Part shown: one piece after another, positions 1 through 14,800 of the stretch | How the letters are laid out: every line of letters begins with the position of its first letter | Position numbering within the stretch: position 1 is the stretch's first letter | NCBI GenBank assembly: GCA_934047225.1 | Contig: OW203992.1 | Span: 11,645,501 to 11,709,500 of the forward strand | Length of the DNA: 64,000 nt | Direction of reading: 5' to 3' | Source: Ypsolopha sequella | Taxonomy: Eukaryota; Arthropoda; Insecta; Lepidoptera; Ypsolophidae | Position numbers and translations under genes: made by a program | The notes under the pieces: model-generated | The model's database searches: none | Told to the model about the DNA's origin: nothing | The model's input: the letters and a program-made list of their open reading frames with translations, nothing else

Positions 1-1106
1 AGACCCGCTGCCCATTTTTGTCTAACCACGATATCTACCTCTATGGCTTTCAAAGGTATTCGAAAGTGATAGCAATAGATATTGAAGTTAAACAATAAGA
101 CACCTACTTGAAAATACGATTACATAATTCGACAAAACACGTGAATTTTTAAAATATCACAATTTCTTATAGTTTTTCCACATTTCTAGATGATAAGCGA
201 CCGGTAAATGAGATATTTTCACAAGATACTTTAGAGAACAAATTTTATTAATATTTCGTCTTTAAATTTGCAAAAGTACTTAGAACTTTCCTTTTTTTTT
301 GCACGTGTATGATTACTCTGGCTTAAATGTTTCTTTATTGTTGTAGTTTCCTCCTGGTTTTGCTGTAAGAAATCTCTTTTTAGTGATAAACACCCCTATG
401 AACACAATACAATGATTACTTATTTCAATAAAATTTTCCTTTTCCGCTCATGTTTCCTGGAAGAAATCACTTTTTAGAGATTAGCTCGCCTGTGTACACA
501 TCTTTTAATTTATTATGTGTCGTAACTGCTTTTCTGTGTACATTAAAGAATAAAGAAGAGCAATCCTACCTACTGGCTCCTGAATCTCAGTTATAACTTT
601 TTGGGAGCCAGTTGCTTTAAACCAATTGTGTCTTTGTGTTGGAAAATAAATACTTTTTTTTATTGTTACTATAATCTGTTTCCGTGTTTCTATATTTATG
701 CAATAAATAATATAGAACAAATCACAAATGATCAGCTGAGACGCCCGCGCCTGATCCATTTGGAACCAACAACGGTTCTCACCTACCTACAGTTAGGTGA
801 TTGTTTAACTGTGCACGCCGCAAACTTACACGTATTATACGGAAATGACTGACACCAGCGCATTTATAATACCAGGTTACTGGAACCACGGATCAGAGCA
901 TTTTAGCTCTTAACACAATCCCATACGGTTAACTGAGGATCTAGCTATAGTGGTGCGTTATAAATGCATCATTCATTTAAGTTGTACTTGTAAGATACGA
1001 TAATGCAAACGAGCGATCAATTTTGTTTTTACGATAAATTTTACCGGCATACTGCATCGATACCGTATTTGTGGCTTAATTAGTTGAGGTCTGTGTTAGA
1101 TCTATA
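1..1106. other. Non-coding, repeat-derived, left edge
   Basis: No exon of the RhoGEF or any other gene was recognised. A LINE-like tail is visible at about 435-560, with a block shared inverted at 62610-62680 (GGGAGCCAGTTGCTTTAAA). The remaining open frames are not protein-like. Confidence 0.5.
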
Positions 1107-1369
1107 CAAGGTGTAACAGAAAGGTGTAACCATATTTCAAGAGTAAGTATATTCAGTCAATAGTATAGAACAACTTTTACTATGGAACAAACACTATATC
1201 TCGAAAAAAAAAACTGTTTTATAGAAAAATGCAATATCGCTCGGCCGAAATGTATGGAAGGGCAGATTTTTTTTTTGAGATTTCACGGTTGGCCCCATAG
1301 TAAAAGTTGTTCTATTCCATTGACTAAATAAGCTTTTCAAATATGGTTACACCTTTCTGTTACACCTTG
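1107..1369. mobile_element. Long-inverted-repeat MITE, family 1
   Basis: CAAGGTGTAACAGAAAGGTG, then TAACCATATTT, returns inverted at the right end. Flanked by TA. 263 bp. The inner motif AACAACTTTTACTATGG is also palindromically repeated. Other copies are at 7383-7645 and 61645-61903. Confidence 0.85.
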
Positions 1370-1383
1370 TATACACCAATATA

Positions 1384-1645
1384 CTGGGTGTTAAGAAGAA
1401 GTTGCGGGAGCCGGAAACTGGTGATAGTACTCGTCCATACGAACAACTTTTACTATAAAACAAACCTTTGAATCGCGAAATAAAAATCAGCTGTTCCATA
1501 GAAAGGTTACATAGCTACCGACCAAAATGTATGAGACAACTGATTTTTTCTCGATTTTTCGTTTTTCTTTTTTCACAAAAAGTAGTTCGTATGGACGGGT
1601 ACTATCGTCAATTTCCGGCTTCCGCAATTTCATCTAAACAACCAG
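1384..1645. mobile_element. Long-inverted-repeat MITE, family 2
   Basis: GGGTGTTAAGAAGAAGTTGC at the left and GCAATTTCATCTAAACAACC at the right, with GGAAACTGGTGATAGTACTC and its complement inside. TA flanks. It sits 14 bp from a family 1 element. Other copies: 6935-7140 (partial), 15563-15800, 29114-29381, 54683-54965. Confidence 0.82.
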
Positions 1646-1825
1646 TATAATAGTTATTATCTTTTGAGGATAATATACTTTGTACATTTTTTATTATAGG
1701 ACGAAGTAACTTAAACTTGCGATTAAGTATGCTTTAATTTAAAAAATAATTATTTTTTACCAGTAAACGTCAGTTCACATTTTGTTTTTGCATTCCTAGT
1801 GAAACGTGATGACTGCAAATAGTTA

Positions 1826-2219
1826 TTTTTCAATGCAAGTGCTCGTAAAGGCCCACTTTTTATGCATCAAAACCGAACAGAAAGTCGATTATTTTGCCCT
1901 AGGGCTTTTATTATTATTTTTTATTTTATTTGTTTGCAATGGTTGGCTAACCTGCAGCCTTTCCTGTCTACCATAGATGTTATACTTTTTTTCCACTGTT
2001 TAACGGCTCTGGATACAATCCTTTTGAGCCAATCATAATTGAAAGTTCACAAGATTATATTTGTTTTCATTTCCTCACACTATGCATTGAAAAACGTAGT
2101 ATGATACACGGGCGTAAAAGCAATAAATTACTCGGTTACGTTTAAAACACTCGCTACGCTCGTGTTTTAAATCGTCCTCGTAATTTGTTCCTTTTCGCCC
2201 TAGTAGCATAAACTACTAT
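1826..2219 (+). repeat. 'AAAGGCCCACTTTTTATGCA' dispersed family
   Basis: About 390 bp. Contains a palindromic AAAACACTCGCTACGCTCGTG and ends TAGCATAAACTACTA. Other copies: 44310-44703 (plus), 56218-56525 and 57163-57546 (minus). No coding potential. Confidence 0.75.
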
Positions 2220-2307
2220 TAAATGAAATAGCTTAGATAAAACAACTCTTAGTCGTAAAATCTGCACCTAAATTCCAATCGGTTCTTATACCTTCCAAAG
2301 AGACGAC

Positions 2308-2741
2308 CAGTGCCGGATTAGCCATGAAGCAAGAGTATCAAATGCTGCGGGCCCCGCGCATTTGGGGGCCCCGCGCACCAACGTTTTCTGACCATAAAAA
2401 AGTATTAGGTATTTATATATTAGATTTAGTCAAAATTACTAAGAAGAAAATATTTGCATCAAAATGATCAACTATAATTTTATTTTTCTATCTGCTGGTC
2501 ATACCAAAAATCATGTTTCGCACCGCACTACACGCAAGTTGGCAATACTCACATTCACATTCACATGCATACTATTGAAAATACATGATAATTGGTTAAA
2601 AATAAGACGTCTTTTTGTGATTGTTTTTTATCGAACAAATTTTATGATTTTATTCAGAACAGTTTTTTTTTATATGTTCTTATATCTTGGGCCCCTTGAT
2701 AGAATTTGCTACAGGCCCCGCGCTGGCTTAATCCGGCACTG
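2308..2741. mobile_element. Non-autonomous hAT element with 8-bp target duplication
   Basis: The terminal inverted repeat CAGTGCCGGATTAGCC pairs with GGCTTAATCCGGCACTG. The flanking octamer GAGACGAC is perfect on both sides (2300-2307 and 2742-2749), diagnostic of hAT. 434 bp, with a GGGCCCCGCGC motif near each end and no transposase. It lies immediately downstream of RhoGEF exon 3. Confidence 0.92.
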
Positions 2742-2806
2742 GAGACGACCGACTGAATTTGAGCTCTAGTAGCTATTTATTTTAAAAACAAAACTTCTAG
2801 ACTCAC

Positions 2807-2893
2807 CTGAAAGAATTGTTTATTTTCAAAAACCAGTCTCGTTGCTCTTTTATTATTTCTAGAATACATCACGTACATGTTGAACCATTTTTC
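2807..2893 (-). CDS. RhoGEF exon 3: DH domain continued
   Basis: 87-bp phase-0 exon of 29 codons between a long T-tract ending TTCAG and a GTGAGT donor. It reads EKWFNMYVMYSRNNKRATRL and ends NKQFFQ. This matches the DH segment where exchange factors read 'F..Y..Y..N..R....L', directly following the CFRRY end of the preceding exon. The next expected DH motif, KPVQR, was not found between 1 and 2807. Confidence 0.88.
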
Positions 2894-5800
2894 CTGAAAA
2901 AAAAAAAAACAATGTTAAAGAAATAAAACTGATTGTGATTGGGTAGAATGGAGGCAATTCAAAGCGTACATAATAAGCTAGAATTTATAATTTAGACACA
3001 AATCGAGGTCAAATTAAAATGTTCCAGTTATGTGCAAATTCTTGGTAAAAACTGTTATTGTGTACACGGTTCTCGCTTTATCAGTTCTCGCTTTTAATCA
3101 GCAGTTATTTAGCAGCGGTCTTAGAGTATTATACTCAAAGGTAGCTCAGGGGTAGAACGCTGGCCTCTCAATCTTGAGATCCAGGTTCGATCCCTAGTCA
3201 GGCATGCACCAATGAGTTTTTCAGAATATGTGCATAGTATTTGTTCCTACTCACCACTTGCTGAACGGTGAAGGAAAAACATCGTAAGGAAACCTAGAAA
3301 GCGTGTATTAGTGCCCGAAGTACGGCGATAGGGCTCACCACCCATCACGTTGGGACGTAATAATCGTCGGTAAAATGCGGGTGTACGAGTGTAGATGGTG
3401 ACTTGCATTTTACAGTTCATACTCGGAACACTTCTGACACCCTCGGGGATTTATGTCGTGACGATATATTCACTTTTATTTTTAACCTTAGCAGTGATAT
3501 AATTGTAATAATAGTAAAACTTTTCATTCATTTAACACACTTCATTACTAAAACCAAGTGAGTATATAGTAGGTGTACATTATATGGTCCGAATTATGAC
3601 CAAAAAGAAGAATAATTTATTACAATCCTATTACTGTTATATGTATATAATCGTAACATAGAAATATATTGAGGCGCTCTTATCCCAGAAGAGTGACTCT
3701 CTGTCTTTTTCTTTACGTGTAAGGAGTAAAGAAAATAACCACACTTTTGTACTTTTTCGTTGTTTTTATCGGTTTTTAAATTGTTTAAAAATAAGGGATA
3801 TGTTTATTAAAACCCACTTACGTGGTCGACCTAGAAAATTTAAAGAGCAATATTACCAGATATATTTCGTTAATAAAAGAGTAGAATTATGGAAATGGCA
3901 TGATTTGAAATGTCTTATTACATGCTGTGTTCGTGAATTATTTCTATCGAGCAAAGTTTATCTGATCGTGTAACACATGCGTGGAAGACGCATAAAGGTT
4001 CTAACTATATTGCGTATTTTTTTTTTGGAAGTTTTAGGCGATATTTGAAAGTTCTATTTGACTTTGAAATTACTGATTTTGGGATAAGAGCGCCTTAAGG
4101 CGATATGCGAAAAAATACGGGTGTGTCTTTTTTGTGTATTTCATGAAATACACGGAAAATTCTAATAAATTTCTGGTATATGCATTTCGACTATATAATC
4201 TAGGGTTTTGAAATTGGAAAATATGTTTGGATAAATTTTCCTCTATAGAAATAATTGTTGAAATGAGGCTTCAAACACAGTTTTTCTCCTCGTTTGACGA
4301 ATAGGAAACATATACAGAACTCAAACGTATTTTATTAGGTGTGCTTTAACAATATCTAGAGATTTGATATTTGAAATTTTGCTTGCTATTTTAGTTTTTT
4401 AAATAAAAATATAAAGCCAACTTTTTTCCCTTTTGCCCTGAATCCGCCCCTCTCGCACTGCGCGATTTTTTGCTTGGAGTGACAGTGACAAAAATAAAAT
4501 TCGCATAGCCTCTTAATTTAGCTAATATTTACATATATGACTCAAAATCAGAGAAAACACGATTTGAAATAACTTGAATTTGTCTAGGTAACCAGTTACC
4601 AGTTACTGCTTCATTGGTTTATAGTAACCTCCACCCTATATTGCAATGTAAGAGTTACCCTAGCTATGATTAATTGAGATATCCAAATAACGTCATTCAT
4701 CTGTGCAATGGTACCGTAGACTGTAAAATCTGATAGTTTACAATATTTCACCAGTAAGATTATAATTTCACGGTAGGTGTTTGTTTTAAATTATTTTAAA
4801 TAATACATAAATTAAAATTTTGTATGAATTATGAAATACACTTTAAAAGGTCTTTTTTTATTGCTTGAACTAGAAACTAGTATTTGTTACATTGCTCTTA
4901 GCTTATTTATATTCACTAACTTCAAATTGATACCTCAAAATGTACCTTGACACATGGACAGATAGACAGACGAACAACAAAGTGATCTTATATGGAATAT
5001 ACGGAACCCTAATAACGGTTCTTAGGGACAGAATTCAAAAGTGTCCCAGATAGAAATTAAATTATTTATAGATATATTAATAGAAATTAAATATACTTTT
5101 TTTATATATTTATATCAATAGATGTCAGCGGTTTCTAACTTCAAATACCTATATACATATATCATATAATATTTTTCTATTCGCCTGGTGACGACCCCAC
5201 TGAGGGGTCAAAATATAGCGCCTAAAAACCATTTAATAAAACCAGTAAAATGTCAAATTAAGAAGATACTGCTTTTCCTTATTAGTTTTACATTTTTGCT
5301 AGAATTCATTTGCCATTCTACACACAACCAAGTTATTTATCATTGTAATAATAAAGTGGAAGTGTAAAGCAGTACTTTCCCCGAATCGGATTGATTGAGT
5401 GATTGAGAGTCGTTCACGTTTAATACGGCGGCACTACGGTCTACGGCCGGAGCCGGATCGTGCATGGATAATTGTACGCCGTGCTTTATGTTCCTGCTTT
5501 TTGGAACATACTTTACAAGGTGTACTTTTCAAAAGACGGCTGAAGGAGCACCCTTTGTCACTGTCATGACTGTCTTTCATAATTCATTAATTCATTTTAT
5601 TTCTTGGTTATTTATTTATATAGTCTGTTTTATTATATATATATATATATATATATATTTATAATGTATATAAAAAATACTAAAATCTAAACTTTAATTA
5701 ACTGGAAACAAGAAACTTAACTAAAAACTTAAATAACCTTCAAAACCTAAAGATGACCTAAAATAGTAAAAATTGTATATTAGAAATAAATAAATTAAAT

Positions 5801-8800
5801 CCAAAATTTTAATACCTACAATTTTAAAAGAAAATCTATAAATAAAAACCTGGATCCAGATCGCTGTCCCTCGGTAGGGTGCCTAGAATGCTGGCTACAT
5901 TACCCCTCTGTATTTATTAGTATATTATCTATATATTTATGTAGGTATATTATACAGTAGGTTAATTTTACATTAATAGTGCTTTATTATATGTATTTAA
6001 ATAAATTATTATTAATAGTTTAGTAAACAGGTTGCGTACAAACTAAGTTAGTAGTATTTCATCCACTTAAAGTACATGATATATTAACCGCTTTTTGAAA
6101 ACATTAATTGATTTTGATACTTTGATACTTTTCTGGTAATTTATTATAAAATTGAACACCCTCAAACATTAAATTATTCTTCCCATAATTAGTTCGTGCT
6201 GATATTGTTTTTAAGTTATTGGCCCTTCTTGTATTGTATTTGTGTTGTTTTTTTCTGATTATTATTTATTATTATTATTTATTCTTTTATCTATGTACAC
6301 GTATGTATATCTACTTTTAAATAAATTATATTATATTATCCCCAGAGGTAGACTGGAAGAGATCTCTTTATAGAGGTTTGTTTGCCTTTGTACATGTCAA
6401 TTTATTTAAAGTATGTTGTAAATGTTGATTTTCTATGTACAATAAAGAATAAGAATAAGAATGTGAATTTGATAAACGTTTTCCTAAGCGTTCCCGTTCT
6501 TTTTTTACTACGGCGTAGCAAGGGCTACGACTCCATAGTTTTCCCGCGTTGTAGACCTCTACGTCGTAGTGTGGAGTTGGAGGTACTCGGATGTTAATTC
6601 AGGGCACGCATTAAGGTGTGCATCGAGTTTTCAACGGGCAGTGTCACTCCAAACGGAAGACAAAAAAATTGTCAATTTCAGGGAGAAAGACAAAAAAATT
6701 GCTTTTTTTTATATAAAAAAAACTAAAATAACTAGAAAAATTTCCAATTACCAAAAGATAGCAAACAATAAAATACTTTAAAGCGTTAAGAGGACGCCTT
6801 CCCTCGGTACACAGCGGCTTTGGTATTACAACCCGGAAATCGCGTACACCAAAATGCGAAATTATTCAGAATGAGTCTAATTTCAAGATTAAAATTACAA
6901 TAAATTATTTTTGTTCATTTTTCCATGCAGATCTTAATAAAATATGTTTTCTTGAATCGGGAAAAAGAATCAACTGTTCCATAGAAAAAGTAACATAGCT
7001 ACCTGACCAAAATGTATGAAACAAGTTGAAACAACAGATTATTTATTATCGATTTCTTGATTTTTTTCACGGAAAGTTATACGTATGGACGGGTACTATC
7101 GCCAGTTTTCAGCTTTCGCAACTTCATCTTAACACCCTGTATATGTCGTCGGCACATCGTATAATTGGGCATATTATGATCTGCCTCGGCAGATCATATT
7201 TCTCCGCTTCGCTCGGCTTTCCAAGTGTATTTATATGTATACCTAACACGCTCGTCCTCGCTTCGCTCGTCGTCGCACCTATGTTTACTTTTGGTAAAAT
7301 ATTTTCGACTTCATACGATTTTTACGTTCTGTCCAATTCTACGATCTGCTCACGACATATACATTGATCAGATATATATATATAACGTGTAACAGAAAGG
7401 TGTAACCATATTTGAAGAGCTTATTCAGTCAATGGTATAGAACAACTTTTACTATGGAACAAAACCTGTATCTCGAAAATTTTTTTTTACTGTTTCATAG
7501 AAAAATGCAATGCCGCTCGGCCGAAATATATGGAAGGGCAGATTTTTTTTTTGAGATTTCGGTGTTGGCTCCATAGTAAAAGTTGTTCTATACCATTGAC
7601 TGAATAAGCTCCTCAAATATGGTTACACCTTTCTGTTACACGTTGTATAGGTAGTTTGGCTCAATAATGTATGCAAAAACTCTTGAAATTTAGGAAGCCT
7701 CGTCTTAAGTTGAATTTGGCATGAAATACTTGCACACGATTTTTATTTTCTTAACACAAAATTTTATTTATATTGTAATAAAATAAAATACAATTACATG
7801 CATGTAATAAGTCTCATACAATACAGTGTTTTATAATTCATTCGATGCAACCCAAGCCAGTTTCCTGCAGGAAGACGGAAAGACTTAAAAATGCAGCCGA
7901 CATAGGGACGGTCATGACGCGACTAACTCAGTTGTGGGCGTGGCCAAATGTCATGCTGTTTCATTTCGATATAAGGTGCACGCTTCATAAAACTTGCGAG
8001 GACAATACAGTACTACAACTTTTATAAGTTACATCGACAATTCGTAAGATGACACCTTGATGCATTATAGAATATTGTCGATGCAAATTATAAAGTGGTA
8101 GTACTGTACCTATGTAGATGATTAAAAGCCATAGATATCCGAGAGATATGCCTTCGTCTCTACTCACTACGTATTTATCCGAGTTCAAGCCACTTTCCCT
8201 CCACATACTTTTCTCACACCAGAGTAAAAACAATTAGCATAGCACACATACGCATATTTGCTTACGCATACCATGAAGAACACACTAATACTACTATTTT
8301 AATTATTGCACACTTACAGAAAGTAGGCGGTACTTGAACCTGTCGCCACGGACAGTAAACACACACAGTTACAACTAGGGATGAGGTAATAGTGCTCGAT
8401 AAGTAATAGTAGGTAACGATGAAAATTTAGTGCTATAAAAATATTTCTTCTATAATTTTTATTATCCGTGTTAAAAGCCAAAAGCGATAAAGAAGTTGAA
8501 TTAATAGTTACGCAACAATAGCTATATATCTTGATGCATTAGAATATTGTCGATGTAACTTATAAAACTGGTAGCACTGTATATCTTGCCGATTTCATCG
8601 CCGGCGCAAAATTGAAAACTTGTTTTAGGAGAAACCACATATTGGCAAGACTGTGGACGTTTTCAAACATTATTTTTGGTTATTATTAATTCTGATATTA
8701 TTTTCGGTGTTTGACCAGTATTAACTTTTTGATTTTGTCTAAAACAATAAAAGCACATACACTTTTGGTAAAAAACCGTTAAATTTACGTATTTTAGGGG

Positions 8801-11800
8801 TTTGTTGTTAATATCAATTTTCTCGGTTTTGAGTGAGATTTAAACATAGATCTAGGTATTGTTAATGGACTCAGTCTAAAATATTATAATAACATTCCAT
8901 AGACACCCCAAAATGTAGTGACAGCGTTTTTATAGAGGTTTGCGCGTAACTACGCTTCTTAAGTAATGAAATGAGAACTAACGAGTCCTCGAGTTTGCTA
9001 CTCTGGCAACGACCTCACAAGTCACCTCCCTCATTGCGTGAATCGACGGAGAAGGGTCCTCAGTATTGGAAGAGCTGGTAATCCACTCCGTCACGCACAA
9101 CCTCCAGACGTTCATCTTTTAATGCAACTTACGAACTCTATTGTTAGATTTTCCTGGTTTTCACTTTGGTTTTTCACTTGTAACTTTTATTTTCTTTGAT
9201 AAGTATAAATCGACTGTTTTGTTTAATATAGAATTTTAATTTCTTTTATTCAATAAGTAGTTATTCAACTACTATTTATTTTACTAAGTAATATGTCTCT
9301 TTCAGTTAAAAGTAACAATCAGTTAAAAACTTCTAGTTTTCTCATCGAGTTCCTAGTTCCTATTAACTTTAAGTACCTACCCACATTGTTTTCTATATGT
9401 TTATTTGGTTTTTGGGTAGCAGTCTAGTTCTGTATTGTAATCTTTACTCATGTCACTGATTGAAGTAAATTAAAGCATAGATATTTCGTAATTTCAGCGA
9501 AATTAAAAGTGACTTGGAGGTATCTTTGTATACTCGAAGGCATTTTATTAAATCACAGCTTACTTATTGTTACTACACAGCAAAAATTTTCGACGAAAAA
9601 GTGGAAAAGAATCCAAAACTGTATGCATAATATAGTTTTCGAGCATTCGTAAACAAATTGCTCCATGCATGACTAATGAATTGTAGCAAGTTTTTCAGCA
9701 CAGGAAAGTGTGTCTAGAAGTGTATCAGGATCGTAGCAGATGGAAATCTAAGACTCACTTTGATTTCTACAAGAAAATCTCGACGTTTCGGTCACTCTTA
9801 AGTTTAACTCAAAGTTGTAATATCTATTTCGTTATGATGGACACTCTCCTTTATTTTATTGATGGAGATCAGGTCCTCTAAAAAGGCCGCTTTGGATGAA
9901 TCATATTATGATTCCGTTCTAATGCCGTCTCTTTTGCACGCGTGAAAAAACTCTGACTCTATCCTACTTTCAAATCATTTTATGGTTCACCCAAGTCGGC
10001 CTTTTTAGATCCCATGTAGTCTCTGCCTAACCCTTCTGGGATGTAGGCGCGAAATAAATTTTTTTTTAATTTTTGATTCAATTTATGAATGAACGTATTA
10101 TAAAAAAGATACTCACATATCGTCTAAAGCACTGCCCCAACTTCCTGAGATCATTCTCGCAGTCCCGCAGCCCTGGTAGGAACTCCTCAGCATGGAACCG
10201 GTGGATCTTCTCTATGTTGGCGAAGATGTCAGGCTTCAGCAGCCGCATGGCCGGCTGCACGTCATCCTGCATCAGCTCCGGGATGTAGTCCTCGACCACG
10301 TGACGGAGACGGTCCACGTAGACTGTCTCCGTGTGGATGAGTTCGTTCACGCGTTCTGTCAACCGTCTGGAAGCAGTAATATGCTTTACTAATAATACTT
10401 TATAAATCCTTTTCAGTGAAAAAAGTAATTTTTATTTAGTACGGTATAAATGGCATTTCTAATTTCTTTTTTATACCTGTTTACGTCTCTGGATACTTGT
10501 TCTTTCGAGCCAGACATAATTTTTAGGGTTCCGTACCTAAAAGGTACAAAAGGAACCTTTATGGTGAGACTCCGTTGTCCGTCCGTCCGTATGTCACAGC
10601 CTCATAAGTTTAGCACCGTTAAAGATATAGACATGAAATTTGACACAAAAATAGCATTAATTTGCCCACATATAACGGTGTAAAAAAATATGAAAAATTT
10701 TTAATTGTTCAAAATGTTTCCAAAACAAAAGTGAGCAAAATAAAAAATATTATCCTAAAATACAATATGTGTACAAATTGTAGATATTAAAAAGTTATTT
10801 GTAAAAATATATACTTTTACTATATTTACTGGCTCTGGTTTCGAGAAATCTTTAAAAAACACAAAAATATGTATATGACCCCCTTAGCCTTATCTCCGAA
10901 ACTGGTAGACCGAAAAAAATGTAGATTATAGAGAAATATAAAAAAAGTAATAAATAAAAAATATTTCATAAAAATCCAATATGGGTATCAAATTCTAGGT
11001 ATTAAACATTAAACAGAAATCCTAAAAGACCATGAAAAATGTATGCCCCCCCCACCTCTTATCTTCAAAACTGGTGGACTGAAAAAAATCATGGTAATAT
11101 ATGTTTACGTAAAGATTACAGGAAAAATAAAGCGGTTGAGAAATTCACAAAAAAAAAAGGCAAATTAAATTTGTCATCAACAGTACGGCACCCTAGGTAC
11201 GCGAGTCTGACTCGCACTTGACCGGCTTTAAGGGTTCTGTACCCAAAGGGTTACCAACGGGACCCTATTACTAAGACTGTCTGTCCGTCTGTCACCAGGC
11301 TGTATCTCATGAACAGTGATAGTTAGACAGTTGAAATTTTCACAGATGATGTATTTCTGTTGCTGCTATAACAACAAATACTAAAAAAGAGAATAAAGTA
11401 AATATTTAAGGGGGCTGCCATACAACAGACGTGTTTTATTTGCCGGTTTTATAGATAATGGTATGGAACCCTTCGTGCGCGAGTCCGACTCGCACTTTGC
11501 CGGTTTTTTTTTAGAGTTGAATTGAAAAATTAATTAAAACGGAACGCAAACAAGTGTCGTGCGTCGTGCGCTTTATGCTACGGCTTTATGTATGTTATCT
11601 ATGGCCGTGCGTAATGTTGGAAATTTGGCATTACACCTAAACCAAACTAAACAAATTAAAGTTGAGAGGATAGCATACCCTACCAACTTTTTTTATTACC
11701 CGTCCAGCACAATAAGTCTAATGGCAAAGACCTTATTCGTTTTTCATAAAGGCGATTATATGTTGGCTCTTTGGCCTCTTTTTCTTGGACGCGTAATAGG

Positions 11801-14800
11801 TACTAGTAATCACGCAGCTAAACAACAAATTGGTGTGTTTTTAGCTAATACTGAAATATTTTGTAGGGAAAAAAATATTGGATATAGGTAACAGCCCTTC
11901 ATATTTCTATTGCCTATTTTATAAAAAAAAATCAAGTTGATCTCTTAACGGCATTTTTGAAACGAACGTTTGAAAACCAAAAAAAAGAGGGTGGAAAACA
12001 TTTTTTTTTTGACAAAAGTATAAAATCTTAATACATTGTTTATAGGTGGAATCCCTAGATAAAAGATCGATAAATCAAATCTATTTTCTTCAATATGAGG
12101 AGTGACCTAGTTTCTTCCAATGAACCCTTGAAAACCTGGTGTTGTTGATTTTCTAGCGCCAGGTGTCCCGTTAAGTAATCTCTCTATCGCACTGCTAGAT
12201 TGAGCAAACAAAAAGAGCGAGTTGTATATAATGCTTGGTAAGTTTGTAAGATCATGAAACACGTAGTAATAATTTATTGTTTGTTTTTTTGTACCAGTTA
12301 TCTTCTTTTTCAGGATTACATCTCTCGATTTTAACATGCCATTCGAAAAACGTTGAAATAATGATTGGAGTGTCCTAAATAAAATGAAATTTGTGTATAC
12401 TGATAAAACTTTACTTTTCTTGCGAAATCGTAACTTTTTGAAGAGTCTTAGGTAACTTTTGAGGACAGGGAACTGTCAAAACTGGCCCAGCCATTCTTGA
12501 GGAGAAAATCATACAAAAAGTAGCGTAATGCGTGGCGGTTGACAGACTTTTTGAACTGGATTAAGTATATAATTTCATATTAAATAACTGTTGCCAACTC
12601 TTAAAAAATTGTAATTATAACGCATTTCGTTCGTGTACACTGTTCATCAGGAATTACATAACGTAAAAACACACATTCAACTTTCATTTCTGTACCATGG
12701 AGGCGCAGGGTTGTGACTTTCAGGTCACACAACATACGGGTTAACACAAAATTATGCAAGTTTTTAAGTATCGAAAATACTTTAAAATTAATACTTTGAA
12801 TACTTACAATTTTTTGTTTATTAAATAAAAAAAATATATTATCTAAGATTATCTAAAAAAAATACCAACAAAAAATAGATAAGCTAAGCTACCTATCGAT
12901 ACTAACTGCACTGAAGACTGAAACTACTATTATTTGAATTTTTGTCTGTCTGTCCGTCTGTCTGTTCATTCCGTTTTATCTCGAGAACCACTCAACGGAT
13001 TTGGATGCGGTTTTCTTTATTATCATCGCAGTGACCCTAGTTAACATATAATCTATCCTGGGGTGTTGATAAAATAATGCCCAAGCCGAAAACGGGACAG
13101 AGATTGCATAAACACGGGCAGAGCCGCGGGCCAAAGGCTAGTTATAAAAAAGTATAAAGGAGAAAAACTATATAATGTTTTACGTTTAGGTTTTATTGCA
13201 ATTTAACCATAAAAAGACTTTGATTACAGGTAAATTCGGTAAGTGCATCAAAAATACTCGTATTTAGGGTCAGGGAACAAAATAAGAGAAAAAAAAACGT
13301 ATATTTATGCCTAAGTCTGGTTCAATCCGTATTAGAAACCATTTAATTTTGTGATTCTCGAAAAGTGTCATTAAACCTTTGTACTCGCCACTTACTTAGT
13401 CTCCAGTATGTAATCGGCTGTATCACCCAGTCACCTTGTAATTCACAGCCTATTACCACATGGATCACGATCTATTATATAAAATAAATGTCTGAAGTCT
13501 GACTTTATACTTTGGCTGGGTACACACATGTTATCTACACAATTTACATTACATTATCAAATCATTAAGTATTTACTCGTTTGCACCAAAATCAAGCTTT
13601 GTTACAAAAAACTGTGATTTGATAACAGAAAATAGGCCAAGAATTTAAATGTTTACTTTGCAAAATAAAAATGCAAGCTAAAGTTTATCCGGCCAAATCA
13701 AATTGACGACTTAGAACTTAAAAGTATCGACGTGGTGACTTGACAAGCGACAACGTAAGCTACATATGACTTTTTTGATAATTTGAATATTGTATTGTTT
13801 ATTGTATATGAATTCCCATGGCTTAATTTTTGAATCGTTTTTTTTTTTTTTTTTTGAAAGATTATTTGCCATTTTAGGACGTAGGTTTAATTATTTTGGT
13901 ATATTAATTAAGCATTATCTTTTTATAATTTTTTAAAGAATTGTCCGATATGACGTCACTTGAGAATTTAAGACATTATATGGATTGTGATGGGTGATTG
14001 CTTATAAAAAATACTGGTCTGTCTCTGTCTGTCTACTCATCTGTCATCCATCTGTCAAATCAGTCGGAAGCAAATTATTATAAATTTATCTTGATAGCAA
14101 AGAACACATTTCTAAACAGCCATTTCTCAAGTGACGTCACACGAAGGCAAATGAAAATTGCAGCTTTTTCGTAAAAATATTCATCATCGTGAGGTTTTTT
14201 AGACCAAAATTTAGAAAATACGGATTATTAAACCTAAATTCCGAAATGGTTTTCGAATTAACATACCTTAAGATAATTGAATCTATGCCAATTACTAGCT
14301 TTTACCAGCGGCTTTGCCCACGCTGATTCAGTTTGCATTTTTCCGGGATAAAAGTAGCCTATGTCACTCTCTGGCTCATAAAATATCTCTATGCAATCAC
14401 GTCGATCCATTGCTCCGTTGCTGCGTGAAAGAAGGACCAACCAACAAACACACTTTCGCATTTATAATAGTACGGATTACATGCATGTCCAACCGAGGGT
14501 CGGTTTGTATGATGATGATGATGATGTCCTCCTCATCGTAGTCCGACGACGGCGACCTCGTGGTTTGTTGGATTTCTACGGCGATGAGCGCGGATATGAC
14601 TCGCGAAACCCAGCTTGGTTTTAAAAGGCCGATTACAGCGACCGCAGTGTAGTCCACTGCGACCGTTCTACGTGTAGGTATATGTGGGCTTCGGACTAGT
14701 CTTGCGCTGCTGCCGGTTGGAGTCAAGGGTTTCGAGTCTGGTTTCCTCGAACTCCTTTACACGGTCATGGATGACCGAGCGCCACCAATTGCACTCGCGA

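Noticed and set aside
3134..3205. tRNA gene
   Set aside because: A and B boxes are present, but the cloverleaf is poor and SINE body sequence follows directly, so it is a SINE head.
7026..7367. 113-codon plus-strand ORF
   Set aside because: Runs across the end of a MITE into unrelated repeat; no homology recognised and no splice sites.
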